A stretch of DNA of 64,000 bases from Apodemus sylvaticus (lineage: Eukaryota > Chordata > Mammalia > Rodentia > Muridae). Positions 21,471 to 32,479 of this stretch are shown here, piece by piece. A program made the position numbers and the translations under genes. Every line of letters starts with the position of its first letter. Within the stretch, counting starts at the first letter, position 1. The stretch is from NCBI RefSeq assembly GCF_947179515.1, contig NC_067481.1, positions 89,667,009 to 89,731,008 of the forward strand, given 5' to 3'. Below the pieces are notes generated by a model. The model had not been told where the DNA came from. It did no database searches and was given only the letters and a program-made list of their open reading frames with translations.

Positions 21471-22212
21471 GAGGATGGATGGGTGGGTGAGGTGAGTGGA
21501 TGGATGGATGGATGGATGGATGGATGGATGGATGAATGGATGGATGGGTGGGTAGGTGGGTGGATGAGTGGGTGGGTAGGTGGGTGGATGGATGGATGGA
21601 TGGATGAGTGGAAGGATGGATGGATGGGTGAGTGGAAGGATGGATGGATGGATGGATGGATGGATGGATGGATGGATGGATGGGTAAGTGGAAGGATGGA
21701 TGGATGAGTGGGTGGGCGGGTGGATGGATGGATGGATGGATGGATGGATGGATGGATAGATGGGTGAGTGGGTGGGTGGGTGGATGGATGGATGATGGAT
21801 GGATGAATGGATGGGTGGGTGGATGGATGGATGGAAGGATGGATGGATGGATGGGTGAGTGGGTGGGTGGGTGGATGGGTGGGTGGATGGATGGGGTGGG
21901 TGGATGGATGGATGGATGGATGGGTGAGTGAGTGGGTGGGTGGGTGGGTGGATGGATGGGTGAGTGGGTGGGTGGATGGGTGAGTGGGTGGATGGATGGC
22001 TGGGTGGATGGATGGATGGGTGAGTGGGTGGGTGAATGGGTAGAAAGATGGATGGATGGATGGATGGATGGATGGATGGATGGATGGATGGATGGATGGG
22101 TGAGTGGGTGGATGGGTGGATGGATGGATGGATGGGTGAGTGGATGGATGGGTGGGTGGGTGGATGGATGGGTGGGTAGATGGGTGGACGGACAGATGGG
22201 ACAGACAGACAG
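21471..22212 (+). repeat. Long (TGGA)n/(TGGG)n tandem array
   Basis: About 740 bp of 4-bp units, chiefly GGAT and GGGT with GAGT variants, arranged in higher-order blocks such as TGGATGGATGGGTGAGTGGG. GGGTGGGTGGGTGGG at 21934-21948 fits a canonical G-quadruplex on the sense strand. Because the unit is 4 bp with few stop-forming variants, long ORFs stay open in several frames (a 284-codon antisense His-Pro-Ser-Ile frame among them); these are artefacts. Confidence 0.97.
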
Positions 22213-23183
22213 TGTAAGAGATAGTAAGAAAGGATAACTAGAGATAGAGAAAGTGGGTGGACAAATCACATGGATTGTAAGGAGTATGAGTTGCTGCGGG
22301 GAGGAAAGGTCCTGATATGGAATAGGTGCTTGTGGTACTGGGGAGCCTGGAGGTCAGAATGAGCTTTGGAGTGCTGAGAGACCCCCACAAGTAGCCATGT
22401 GTTCCTTCTGCCTGAAGTAAGGGAGAGAATCCTTTTGACAGATGGGAACTGGTAGTTTCGGAGGGTCCTAAGGAATGCTGGCTTTTGTCACCAGCTTGAG
22501 CTATCGTTTCTAACAGACCGACCACCTGAGACCTAATAGTATCCATTTTTTGTTCTTTATTTACCTGTTGTCTTGATACTGCGGATGGAACCCAGCAGCT
22601 ATACACGTGCTAGCATTTGAGAGACATCTAGCCCTCATTACAGTTTTCTTCTTTGGGCCCCAGAATTGAACCCTACTAGTGCTAATAAGCACAGTCTGTC
22701 CCCCACAATCTACACCTCCAGTTCAGAACTGTTGAATTACTATCAATTATTATTGTGGTGCTTGGCGAGCTTTTGGATTTTGAAGTTCACATCTCAGTCC
22801 CTCTCTGGAACTACCCTAGATAACTCTCTCTCCCCAGACCCAAAAAGCCTATGGGCCCTTAATGCTCCTTGGCATCACCACTTTTGTTCAGGGTCTGGGG
22901 AGAGATGACTCAGGCATTCCCACCGGGAAGCCTCCGGTGTCTGCAGAGCCTGGGAATGGTGAGCCTCAATTCTTCAGGCATGATTTGGGGAGTTTCCAGA
23001 GTCACCGTCACACAGTTAGAGATTGATGTGCAGTTCCTCTCTGTCTGAGAGCAGATGTGTCTGCCTTCAAAATGGTGGTAAGGCCAGGTAAGAGTTGTCG
23101 AGCAGCTATGTCTAAGAATCCGTGAACCTGATTCATACTCAGCCACAAGAGGTTTCTGTTTGTTTTGTTGTCTTGTCTTGTTT
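22213..23183. other. Intron 5 sequence with one ID-like trace
   Basis: 22570-22635 (GCGGATGGAACCCAGCAGCT, CGTGCTAGCATTTGAG) resembles a reversed ID or B4 head. Otherwise unassigned. Confidence 0.45.
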
Positions 23184-23398
23184 AAAAAAAAAAAAAAAAA
23201 AAAAAAAAAGGCTGGAGAGATGGCTCAGTGGTTAAGAGAACTGACTGCTCTTCCAGAGGGCCCGGGTTCAATTCCCAGCACCCACATGGTGGCTCACAAC
23301 TGTTTGTAGCTCTAGCTCTGGCACCCTCACACAGACCAGACATACATGCAGGCAAAAACGCCAGTGCACAGAAAATAGAAATAAATAATTTATTTTAA
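23184..23398 (+). repeat. B2-type SINE preceded by a poly(A) run
   Basis: GGCTGGAGAGATGGCTCAGT, CTGCTCTTCCAGAGGGCCC, CACATGGTGGCTCACAACTG, then CATACATGCAGGCAAAA typical of the B3/B2 3' part. A run of about 25 A (23184-23209) directly precedes its 5' end, so it probably inserted into the A-tail of another element. Confidence 0.92.
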
Positions 23399-23407
23399 AG
23401 AAAAGGG

Positions 23408-23695
23408 AAGAGACCAACCAAGGAGTACACATGGCTCTGGCTACATGTGTAGCAGAGGATGGCCTTGTCAGGCATCAGTGGAAGGAGAGGTCCTTGGTCC
23501 TATGAAGTTTTGATAGATGCCCCAGGGTGGGGAGGCAAAAGTAGGTGGGCGGGTGGAGGAACACCCTCATAGAAGCAGGGGGAGGGGCATGGTATAGGCG
23601 GTTTCCAAGAGAGGGGGAACCGGGTAAGGGGATAACACTTGAAGTGTAAATAAATTTAAATAAACAAACCAATAAATGAATGAATGAATGAGTGA
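23408..23695 (+). mobile_element. L1 3' UTR fragment, sense
   Basis: ACCAACCAAGGAGTACACAT, GTAGCAGAGGATGGCCTTGT, GGTCCTATGAAG and GGGGATAACACTTGAAGTGTAAATAAA are the ordered landmarks of a mouse L1 3' UTR, ending in a (AATG)n tail (23668-23690). Confidence 0.9.
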
Positions 23696-25348
23696 AAAGA
23701 GAAAGGTTGATGAAGACCAAAGGAAATCTCTCAAAGACAATGAAGAAAAAAAATCCAAACCAAAGTATGGGAGCCTTGGGCCTGCAGCTTGACTCCTTGT
23801 GAAAGGCCGGAAGTAAGGCTTAGGCTATCACATTGGAGGAGGCAGGGGAAGGACGTGACAGGGTCTTTCTATGTTCCACAAAGCCCCCTTGCCAGAGTCG
23901 TGTGGACAGGGTAGGAAGAACCAGCTACTGTCAGAGGCTGTGCCTAGCTTTCTGAGGCTGCTGGGTATGTGAGTCCTCAAAGACCTGAGAGAAAGGACAA
24001 TTGCATAATTTGGAAATCCTAAAGCATATCTCCCCACCACCCAACATACACACACATACACACACTTCTCTTTCCCTTTACCCTCCACCCGAAAGGATTC
24101 TTTCACTGAGTGTATAATGGTACAATGGTGATCCTTTGTTCTCTCCCGGTCCCTTCTTACTTTAGTTCTATCCCAAGTGTTCTCAGAGCTGCTCTCTGCA
24201 GCCAAATTCCAGAGCTTGGGTTGCTAAGGGCCTGGTGAAATCAGGTAAAACTCTTTGCAGCCCGGCACACAGACTGCTCTGTCGGTCCTTCTGGGAATGC
24301 AAAGCCACTCTTGCCCCATTTGCAGAGGAGAACTCCACCCAGCCTTCAGACCTGTTGAAGCCTCAGTGTTCCCCCTGCACTTCACACCGCCAACAGTTTG
24401 GGCAGGACCACTTCGCATCCTGGCCATGTCCTGGGGATGTTTCTGTGGAATATCACCTGCAGAGCTTTGTGGAGCGATGCTCCTTACATGAACTTTTTCA
24501 GACTAAATCTGAGACAGATCTCAGCCAACCTGGCAGGCCTGCCCAGGCCCCAGTCCTCGAAAGGAATAGACAAAGCTATTTTTAGTGTGAGACACAATTG
24601 GGGCTTTGTTTTCGCCCCACGGAAGCCTTAGAAACTGCAGGGGGCAGCAGTGTGGGGACCCCTCCCTGCTGCCCTCTCTCCTGCTCCAGGCCATGCGGGC
24701 CGCCAGGGTGGAAACCTGCTTTCTCGCTTTTCCTCCTTTCCAAGTAGCTTCCCACTCTGGCTATTTTTAGCTGAGGACAGTTTGGCTGTAGCAGGAAGCC
24801 AGAGAAGACTGCCTGTTAGGATTTCTCATCCTGTTATAATGGGTTTGTGGTGTCCCCTTGACTGTTAAACTGCCCTTTCTCCACCCTCCGCCGAAGTCTC
24901 AGGCCTGCCTTTGAAGAAAGAAAGAAGCAGTTAAATAGCTGCCCTCAGAATCTTCTCCACAGCCTCGTCCTCTTCAGAACCCCAACTCCTCAGCCCTCTC
25001 TGCTGTCTTAAGTCATAGCTCAGTAGCCATTTGCCACCCATGCGTATGACCTTGGATTTGATCTCAGCTCATCAAAAGGAGGAGGGGGACACACTCAGCT
25101 CTTTCCTTTACACAGCCTTCACTTTCATCAAAACAATTCGACACATAGGGCCCCGATAAACCAATAATCTCCAAGCTGAGGGTGTTTAATCCCTCACATT
25201 TGGACGCTACTTCCTAATTCTCAGGATTTAAGTCCTTTATACCATTTGACGTTGAGAACAGCTTTCTCTCTCTGGACACGGCCAGGCAGATGCCATAACC
25301 TGGGCTTCATTAGAACACCGAGGTATGTGTGGTTGCATCTCTGTGCTG
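23696..25348. other. Intron 5, repeat-poor block
   Basis: About 1.65 kb with only a small CA run (24048-24065). No SINE, LINE or exon recognised; several 60-120 codon ORFs on both strands overlap one another and show no domains. Confidence 0.45.
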
Positions 25349-25400
25349 CAGACCAGCACAGCACCGCAGACCAGCACAGCGCCGCAGACTGGCACAACAG
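25349..25400. repeat. 18-bp minisatellite, about three copies
   Basis: CAGACCAGCACAGCACCG, CAGACCAGCACAGCGCCG and CAGACTGGCACAACAG in tandem. The last copy is diverged and incomplete. Confidence 0.92.
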
Positions 25401-25499
25401 CTAGGGACCGGTGTGACAGCTGGGAGTCTTTTTATCCTTACCTACCGGTGTCCTTTCTTGAGTCCTGTGATTCAGTGTGTTTACTACCGACAGGGTTCT

Positions 25500-25802
25500 T
25501 AGGGGGTGAGACAGCTCAGGAGGTAACAAACGCTTGACAGGCAAGATAGCACCTGAGCCCAGTCCCCAGAACCAGAGCCCAGTCCCCAGAACCCGATCAG
25601 AGATGAGGAGGACAGAACCGACTCCACAAAGCTAAGCACAGTGGCTCTCCACCAACGGTGATTTTGGACCATATATTTGGACAATTTATCATGGAAAAGA
25701 ATTTTTTTTGGAGACTGTATAGCCTTGATTGATGTGGGACTCACAGAGATCTGCCCGCCTCTGTCTCCCAGGGTTTAAAGGTATAGCCTATGTCACCTGG
25801 CA
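25500..25802. repeat. Degraded SINE pair (B4-like sense, B1-like antisense)
   Basis: 25500-25625 has GTGAGACAGCTCAGGAGGTA and CAGTCCCCAGAACC (a short duplication of GAGCCCAGTCCCCAGAACC is visible). 25706-25802 has TTTTGGAGACTGTATAGCC and CTGCCCGCCTCTGTCTCCCA in reverse B1 order. Confidence 0.55.
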
Positions 25803-26295
25803 GGAAGTAATCCCATGCAAGCCTGGGGTATTATTAAGAGTATGTGAATCAGTGCCTGGGATTCCAATAGCCTGTAACATATGGGGCAGGAGAGACCATC
25901 TCCCCACTCCCAACTCCCTCAGTCCTGTTCAACTTTGTTCTCCAGGGTACCATAGTTAAAGCAAGGATTCTACTTCATAAAGGCTTAAGTTACCAATGCA
26001 ACAAGACAAGTAGGTTTCTTAGCTCTTGGGCATGTGTTATAGGAACCCTGTCCCCAGCCTCAGGGACTCAGGAGGGAATCGGAAAGATTTACAGTAAGAG
26101 CTCATTCTTAGTAGAGCCCCTCTCTAAGAACCCCGCTGCCTCTGTGTTCTGCATCCACACACATTTCCTTATCTTCTCCACCAAGTACTGAAGAGATGAA
26201 GAGAAGGCTGGGCGGGATGGAGAGGGGAGACCGGAGAGCGCCTGTGCTTTCTCCCTGTCCTTCATGTCTGATCCCTCCTGTTTCCTGGCCTCTAG

Positions 26296-26425
26296 AATTG
26301 ACGAGAGGATGTCCGATGCTCAGGGTGGCTACAAGCTGGACGAGGCCCAGGCTGTGCTGAGGGAAACCAAAGCCATCAAGAAAGCCATCACCTGTGGGGA
26401 AAAGGAGAAGCAAGACTTGATCAAG
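26296..26425 (+). CDS. Wwc1: Wwc1 exon 6
   Basis: Codes for residues 197-240. The first A completes Lys197 (acceptor ctctag), then IDERMSDAQGGYKLDEAQAV and LRETKAIKKAITCGEKEKQD, an amphipathic helical stretch linking the two coiled coils. Ends on Lys AAG, phase 0, donor gtgatg, a non-consensus donor (+4 is A and +5 is T). The overlapping minus-strand ORF (26108-26476) is a shadow. Confidence 0.97.
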
Positions 26426-27815
26426 GTGATGTGACGTGAGCCCCCAGGGATGCAGGTCCCCCGGAACCCATACCACACAAGCTACTGAGTCTCAGTATCT
26501 GAGGAATTTCCCTAGTCCAAACTTTTTTTTTCCCCTTTGAGCATTAATATGATACTGCCATGGAAAATTCTATACCCATCTTTATGTGTTGGGCACAGAC
26601 ACAACAGACACAATAATATAGGTGCATCAAAAATATCAAGGTGCTTTCTGGCTGTGTGTGTGTATAAAACTACACATGAAACATCAATTTTGTGTTTAGC
26701 CTTTGGTCCCATCCCTAAGATAATTTATTATGTAACTCCAGTAGTTTGAAATTAAAAGGAAGAATCATAGGCGTTTTGAATTGTAACCCTAGGACAGCCA
26801 CTTTGCAGGCGGGTCAGTTACAGGTGCAGTCACTTAGAGGACACTCAGCGGCATCTCTGCTCCACTGCAGTTGTTCTGCATCAAACAAGTTCTCTGAGGA
26901 ATTGTTTGATCATCCTCATCGTACCGATGAGAAGCTGGCGCGTGACAGCGGTGCTCCAAACCTCTTGTCACAAGCCCAGCTACTCCTTGCTGTCCATGAG
27001 CACCCTGTTCTTGGGTCACAATCCTATTGTTATACTTACCCTCCACCAGGTTTCTTGAGATTGCCCCCTGCCCCCTTTTATAAAGGAGAGAAGTGCCCAG
27101 AAGCACTGAGTGACTAAGGCCATTCAGTCAGTGCCAGTGGCAAAGTCAGAATGGCTGCTTTTCCTGGTTGTACAACCAAAGCCAGCTCCTTACCACCCTG
27201 CTTTTGATGCACCAGTGACAGAGCCATTTAACCTGAACATCATAATGTCCATTAGTCTGTCTCCTCTGTTCTCTGAGCTAGGAACTGAATCACAGAGATA
27301 AGTCGACAACACAGTGATAGAGCTGCTTTGCATGTGTGGCTCAGATTGTAGCCATTCTACAGACAAGGACAATCTGGCTCGGATAGCAAGTAGCAGCGCC
27401 ATCAGTCAGACCCCGAGTCATGTGGTTCACAAGCCCATTGCTTCAGCCCTGAATGTAACCCCCACTCAGAAGCCACCTAACTCTGAAGACACCTTGCCAT
27501 CACTCCGCTGACACCAGGAGTCCAAAGACTCAGAATAGCCGTGGCTAGCTTTGGAAGGAAACGTCAGCAAACAACAGAACTGTTGCCCAAGAACAGGGTG
27601 CTTCGGGACAGCAAATAGTTCTGCTTGTGACGAGAGGTTCAGGGCACCACACCCCTCTGTCACTTGCCAGCTTCTCATGGGTACAGTGAGAATGATCCGA
27701 TAATTCCTCAGAGAACTTGTTTGGTGCAGCACAATGGCTGTGGAGCTGGAAAGACACGTTGTGGTGGTGTCTTTGAATCGATTACACCTGTAATTGACAT
27801 ACCTGTAAAGCAATG

Positions 27816-28285
27816 GTCTTAGTTAGGGTTTTAATTGCTACGATGAGAGACCATTGCCAACAGCAGGTTGACGGAGAAAGGGTTTATTTTGTTTACCCTT
27901 TCAGTGCTAGTCCACCATTGGAGGAAGTTGGGGGCAGGAACGTAAACAAGGCAGGAACCTGGAGGCAGGAGCTGATGCAGGGCCATGGAGGAGAGCCACT
28001 TACTGGCTTGTTCCTCATGGCATGCTCAGCCTGCTTTCTATTTATTCATTCATTCATTCATTCATTCACTCACTCACTCACTCATTTTACATCCGGATCG
28101 AAGCACCTCCTCCCTTCTCTCCTCCCAGTCTACCCTTTTCCCTACCTGCTCAGGCTTAACCCAAAATGGTCTGAGCCCTCCCCTATCAATCACCAATTCA
28201 GAAATTGCCCTACCTGCTTGCCTTCTGGAGGCGTTTTCTCAATTGAAGTTCCCCCTCTTCTTGAATGACTCTCGCTTGTGCAAAG
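27816..28285. repeat. Dispersed rodent LTR-like repeat, copy 3, interrupted
   Basis: Starts TGGTCTTAGTTAGGGTTTTA and continues GAACCTGGAGGCAGGAGCTG, TTACTGGCTTGTTCCTCATG. It is broken by (ATTC)n(ACTC)n (28044-28084) and a C-rich stretch resembling an antisense L1 3' end, then resumes with TTCTCAATTGAAGTTCC near 28240. Confidence 0.7.
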
Positions 28286-28287
28286 TT

Positions 28288-28400
28288 GAGCACTGACTAT
28301 TCTTCCAGAGGATGCAGGTTCAATTCCCAGCACTCAGCTGGTCGCTTACCACCATCTATGTCCCCAGTCTCTTTCCCAGACCCCGGAGGGCACTGACAAT
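28288..28400 (+). repeat. B2-like SINE fragment just upstream of exon 7
   Basis: GAGCACTGACTATTCTTCCAG, GCAGGTTCAATTCCCAGCAC. The GGCTGGAGAGATGG start is missing. It ends about 50 bp before the exon 7 acceptor. Confidence 0.75.
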
Positions 28401-28450
28401 GAGAGACAACACTCACTGTACCCCCACCCCAACCCGTTCCTACACTGCAG

Positions 28451-28597
28451 AGTCTCGCCATGCTGAAGGATGGCTTCCGGACAGACAGAGGGTCACACTC
28501 CGACCTATGGTCCAGCAGTAGTTCTCTGGAGAGTTCGAGCTTCCCGATGCCAAAGCAGTTCCTGGACGTGAGCTCGCAGACAGACATCTCCGGAAGT
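28451..28597 (+). CDS. Wwc1: Wwc1 exon 7 (Ser-rich linker)
   Basis: Codes for residues 241-289, exactly 49 codons, phase 0 on both sides. SLAMLKDGFRTDRGSHSDLW leads into a run of Ser (SSSSSLESSSF), then the Thr/Ser-rich SSQTDISGS. Likely disordered linker between the coiled coils. Acceptor acactgcag, donor gtgagt. A cassette of this phase could be skipped without a frameshift, but nothing here shows that it is. Confidence 0.97.
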
Positions 28598-29730
28598 GTG
28601 AGTAGGCCGGGGTGGCTTCTGGGAGGCTTCCTATGATTGATCCACCTAAGGAACTGCCTGTGGCTGCCGACTTGGCTCTGTGGAGCTCAGCTGGCCCCAG
28701 AAGACATGAAATGGTGGTATGAGGAAAGGCCAGTGTTGTGGATCCTGCAGTTTTAAGTACTGTTTGCCAAAAGCTGGTGCCTGCAGGCCCTGTCCACAAT
28801 GCATTTTTAATGCGTGAAGCATCTTCCTCCCTTCTCTTTCATACTGTTCGGTAGCTCCGATCTGGTTTTCTTGGACCAGCTGGAGAGCAGAGTGCATTTC
28901 TCTCATTGTTCCCCACACAGTGCTTGCAGCTTTCAGACAGCTGCTGCCTCTTGGTGCCAAGGTTCACCCTGGTCCCAGGAGTGGGTAGTATAAACACCAC
29001 CAGGCATGAAAGTGGCCAAGTAGGACCAGGCCACAGTAAGTGTGATCCTCAGAGAGCCTTTGCTGTCCTGGAGCCCAGGACGTTGAGTGGACCTGTGTCC
29101 TGGCTTCTGTTGGCTAAATGCTGCCCCTGCCTGATTTCTGTAGCTATTCCCCCCCGCCCCCCACTAGTAAGGGGATGCTCTTTGTTCCACGTGTGATCCC
29201 GTAAGCCTGAAGTTTCTTGTTTCTGACAGGCAGCTACAGAAACAGGTTGTTCCCCTTCCCTGTCCCAGCCATTCATCCAATCCCAAGCCCCCAGAAAGCC
29301 GGACCAAGTATACTTTTAACACTCTAGGATTGTCCTCTGGTTACCCTGGGCTTTTTCAGTTGAGCCTCTGCCTGGTGTGCCCAGGTTGGATAGTGTGTAT
29401 TTTCTACTACCTCTCACCTGCAGTCCTCTGTGTATTTGTAACCTGCTTTGGCCCTTTTTCTGGCTAGTAGATTACAGTACTATGGGCCTTTGGTTCCTTT
29501 TCCTGAAGTACTGACATACTTGAGACTGTTCTTCTGGACCCAATGGAAGAAAAGTATTTTGTCTAACCATCTTCCCCACGGTCTACGCAGCCAGCCCAGT
29601 GACTGGGGACTATTCTTGGCTCTCCCTACATACCCTGTCAAGTCACCCATGAGCTACTGAATCCTCACTCAGCGTCGGCTTCACCGCAGCCACCGTGTAA
29701 TTCCTGACTGTGTTCTTCTTTGTCTTCTAG
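28598..29730. other. Intron 7 (1,133 bp), repeat-poor
   Basis: No SINE or LINE recognised. It has a C-run (29150-29161) and an ordinary acceptor tract (GTGTTCTTCTTTGTCTTCTAG). Confidence 0.55.
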
Positions 29731-29804
29731 TTCAGCACCAGCAGCAACAATCAGTTGGCCGAGAAGGTCAGACTGCGCCTTCGGTATGAAGAGGCAAAGA
29801 GAAG
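29731..29804 (+). CDS. Wwc1: Wwc1 exon 8 (start of coiled coil 2)
   Basis: Codes for residues 290-314: FSTSSNNQLAEKVRLRLRYE then EAKR, entering the second coiled coil (about 302-431). The last two bases AG start Arg314, completed by exon 9. Donor gtaatt, acceptor gtcttctag. The segment FSTSS differs from the human residues I recall at this junction, while the following helix is the same. Confidence 0.97.
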
Positions 29805-29924
29805 GTAATTTATGGCTGGAGCTGTGGAAAGATCATGGTCATAACTCCCACGGAGGGGTCCCTGTGAACATGCCTCTGGTGTTTGGAGGGGAGGGGTTGG
29901 TGTTTTGGTTTGGTTTAGTTTCAT

Positions 29925-30635
29925 GTTTTGGTTTTTTTGAGACAGGGTTTCTCTTTGTAGCCATGTCCTAAAGCTAGCTCTGTAGACCAGGCTAGCCTCC
30001 CAGAGATGCCTTTGCTTCCCCAGTGCTGGGCTCAAAGGTGTGTGCCACCTCTTATTTAATCCTCACATAGGTTATAAAGGTCGATGGAATCATCTTTATA
30101 TGTTAATCATCCCGAATTCAAAGGGGGCACTCTAGAGGAACAGCTGAACTATGTTTGAACCCAGATCTGTTTAACCTCAAAGCCTAGTCATTTTTCTATT
30201 TACCTGTCTTGGTTTCTATAGTCAACACTTTCTGGTGTTCTTGGAATTGGTTTGGTTGGAAGAAGTAATAAGTTTGTTTGATTTGGCTCCGCAACAAGCT
30301 AAAGAAGACTGTGAATATTTCTCACTTCACCGAGAAAGTGTTATTTGTGATAGTCTTTCGTTATTGTTATACTGGGGACTGAACCCAGGGCTGTAAGCAT
30401 TCCAGACAAGTGCAACAGCTTTGTCTTTGTTTGTTTCTCTAGGTGTGTGGTGTGTTTATTGTAGGCAAGGTTTCTCTATGTTATCCAGGCTGGCTGGCCT
30501 TGGACTGCTCTGTAGTTCAGGAAGGCTTTTTACAATTTGGGGGATCAGGGTGAGGATACAGGGATTGAATCCAGGGCCTTGCACATGCTAGACACTTAAT
30601 ATTCTACTGTTGAGCTAAGATTACGGCCTGATGTA
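29925..30635. repeat. Intron 8 cluster of degraded SINEs
   Basis: 29925-30048 is an antisense B1-like copy (GAGACAGGGTTTCTCTTTG). 30050-30195 is a sense MIR trace (TTTAATCCTCACATAGGT, GTTTGAACCCAGATCTG). 30362-30425 and 30540-30635 are antisense ID-type heads (GGACTGAACCCAGGGCTG and GGATTGAATCCAGGGCCTTG). 30455-30525 is B1-like. Confidence 0.65.
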
Positions 30636-30761
30636 TTGTTATCACACGCATATGACTTAAGTGCTGGGCCATCGTGTGAAGGCACACAGGTCACTGGGCG
30701 CATGTCAGAATACAACTCTGTGGAGTTTTCTCCTTCCACACTGCATGGGCTCTGTTGACTG

Positions 30762-31985
30762 ATTTTTTTTTATTAGATATTTGCTTTATTTATATTTCAA
30801 ATGGTATCCCCTTTCCTCGTTACCCCTCCAAAAACCCCCTATCCCATCTCCCTCCCCTGATTCTCCCTCCCCATACTTTCCTGACTAGCATTCCCTACTC
30901 TGGGGCATCAAACCTTCACAGGACCAATGGCCTCTCCTCTCATTGATGTCTGAAATGGCCATCTTCTGCTACATATGTAGCTGGAGCCATGGGTCCCTCC
31001 ATGTGTACACTTTAGTTGGAGGCTTAGTCCCTGAGAGCCCAGGGGGCACTGGTTGGTACATATTATTGTTCTTCCTGCAGGGCTGCAAACCTCTTCAGCT
31101 CCTTGGGTCCTTTCTCTAGCTGCTCCACTGGGGACCCTATGCTCATTCTATTGGTTGGCTGTGAGCCATGGGTGTTTTGATCCACTTTCCAATAAGACCA
31201 AAGTATCCACACTTTGGTCTTCCTTCTTCTTGAGCTTCATGTGTTCTGAGAGATGTATCTTGGGTATTCCAAGCTTTTGGGCTCACTTATCAGTGAGTGT
31301 ATGCAGTGTGTGTTCTCTCGTGATTGAGTTATCCCACTCAGGATGATATTTTCTAGCTCCATCCAGTTGCAATGAATTCATTGTTTTTAATAGCTGAGTA
31401 GTACTCCATTGTGTAAAGGTACCACATTTTCTGTATCCATTCCTCTGTTGAGGGACATCTGGGTTCTTTCCAGCTTCTGGCTATTATAAATAAGGCTGCT
31501 ATGAACATAGTGGAGCATGTGACCTTATTACATGTTGGAGCATCTTCTGGGTATATGCCCAGGAGTGGTATAGCTGGGTCCTCAGGTAGTGCTATGTTCA
31601 ATTTTCTAAGGAACTGCCAAACTGATTTCCAGAGTGGTTGTGGAGGAAGAATGTTCTTTCTCCTCTTTCTCCTCTTTCTCCACATCCTCTCCAACATGTG
31701 TTGTCCCCTGAGTTTTTGATCTGACTGGTGTGAGGTCACCACAATCTCAGGGTTGTTTTGATTTGCATTTCCCTGATGACTAAGGATGCTGAACATTTCT
31801 TTAGGTGTTTCTCAGCCATCCGGTATTCCAGGGTTGAGGATTCTTTGTTTAGCTCTGTACCCCATTTTTAATAGGGTTATTTGGTTCTCTGGAGTCTAAC
31901 TTCTTGCGTCCTTTGTATATATTGGATATTAGCCCTCTATCAGATATAGGATTGGTAAAGATCTTTTCCCATTCTGTTGGTGTGT
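30762..31985 (-). mobile_element. L1, antisense, 5'-truncated (3' UTR and ORF2 C-terminus)
   Basis: Starts at the reversed poly(A) (TTTTTTTTTA at 30764) and continues through the L1 3' UTR into the C-terminal ORF2 region. Read on the minus strand, the peptide contains LPEDPAIPLLGIYPEDAP and TMEYYSAIKNNEF, diagnostic of mouse L1 ORF2. Internal frames are broken and a local CTCCTCTTT expansion (31655-31685) has been added. It ends abruptly near 31985, a typical 5' truncation. Not able to move on its own. Confidence 0.95.
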
Positions 31986-32128
31986 CGCCAAACAGCAACC
32001 TGCTATGCCATTTCACCAACCCTACAGAGTATGAAATCAATCATAAATCCTGAAGTAGCACCTTCTGCTTTAACCACTTGTTTTTTCCAAATGCTTGTAC
32101 TCCAGGAATGTTATACGTTCCATGGCTA

Positions 32129-32338
32129 TATAGACTCTTTTAAAAAAAAAAGATTTATTTATTTATTATATATAAGTATTCTGTAGCTGTCTTCAGACAC
32201 ACCAGAAGAGGGCATCAGATCCCATTACAGATAGTTGTGAGCCACCATGTGGTTGCTGGGATTTGAACTCAATACCTCTGGAAAGGCAGTCAGTGTTCTT
32301 AACTGCTGAGCCATATCTCCAGCCCCCTGTATAGACTC
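32129..32338 (-). repeat. B2 SINE, antisense, with target duplication
   Basis: A complete reversed B2 (32138-32328): AAAAGATTTATTTATTTATT tail, AGACACACCAGAAGAGGGC, GTGAGCCACCATGTGGTTGC, GAGCCATATCTCCAGCCCC. TATAGACTC at 32129-32137 and 32330-32338 is the target-site duplication. Confidence 0.97.
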
Positions 32339-32479
32339 AAGCCATTAGGTTTTACCACCACGGTGATAAAGTAATAAATCTATCCTTTCCAGATCAGTTG
32401 TGGAAAAGTGTAAACTGATTATTTATTGTACTAAAAATACTTGTGCACTTAGGGGCTTATGTAATTTAAAAAATTTACA

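Larger units (their letters stand above)
26426..28450. other. Intron 6 (2,025 bp) with an inverted repeat
   Basis: Holds two homologous segments in opposite orientation, 26864-27030 and 27571-27742, each containing the shared 22-mer for CAAACAAGTTCTCTGAGG or its complement. The about 540 bp between them is made of MIR-like fragments (TAAAGGAGAGAAGTGCCCAG, CTACAGACAAGGACAATCTG). Confidence 0.8.

Noticed and set aside
21471..22212. Possible CRISPR-like or satellite array
   Set aside because: Units are 4 bp with no spacers, in a mammalian intron; it is a simple tandem repeat.
21415..22269. 284-codon antisense ORF rich in His, Pro, Ser, Ile and several Gly/Trp/Met ORFs on the sense strand
   Set aside because: They are translations of the TGGA/TGGG tetranucleotide array; a 4-bp repeat stays open in several frames at once. 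No flanking exon structure or non-repeat peptide.
31353..31796. 147-codon minus-strand ORF
   Set aside because: The peptide is the C-terminal part of L1 ORF2 in a 5'-truncated, antisense L1 with broken frames; not a host gene.
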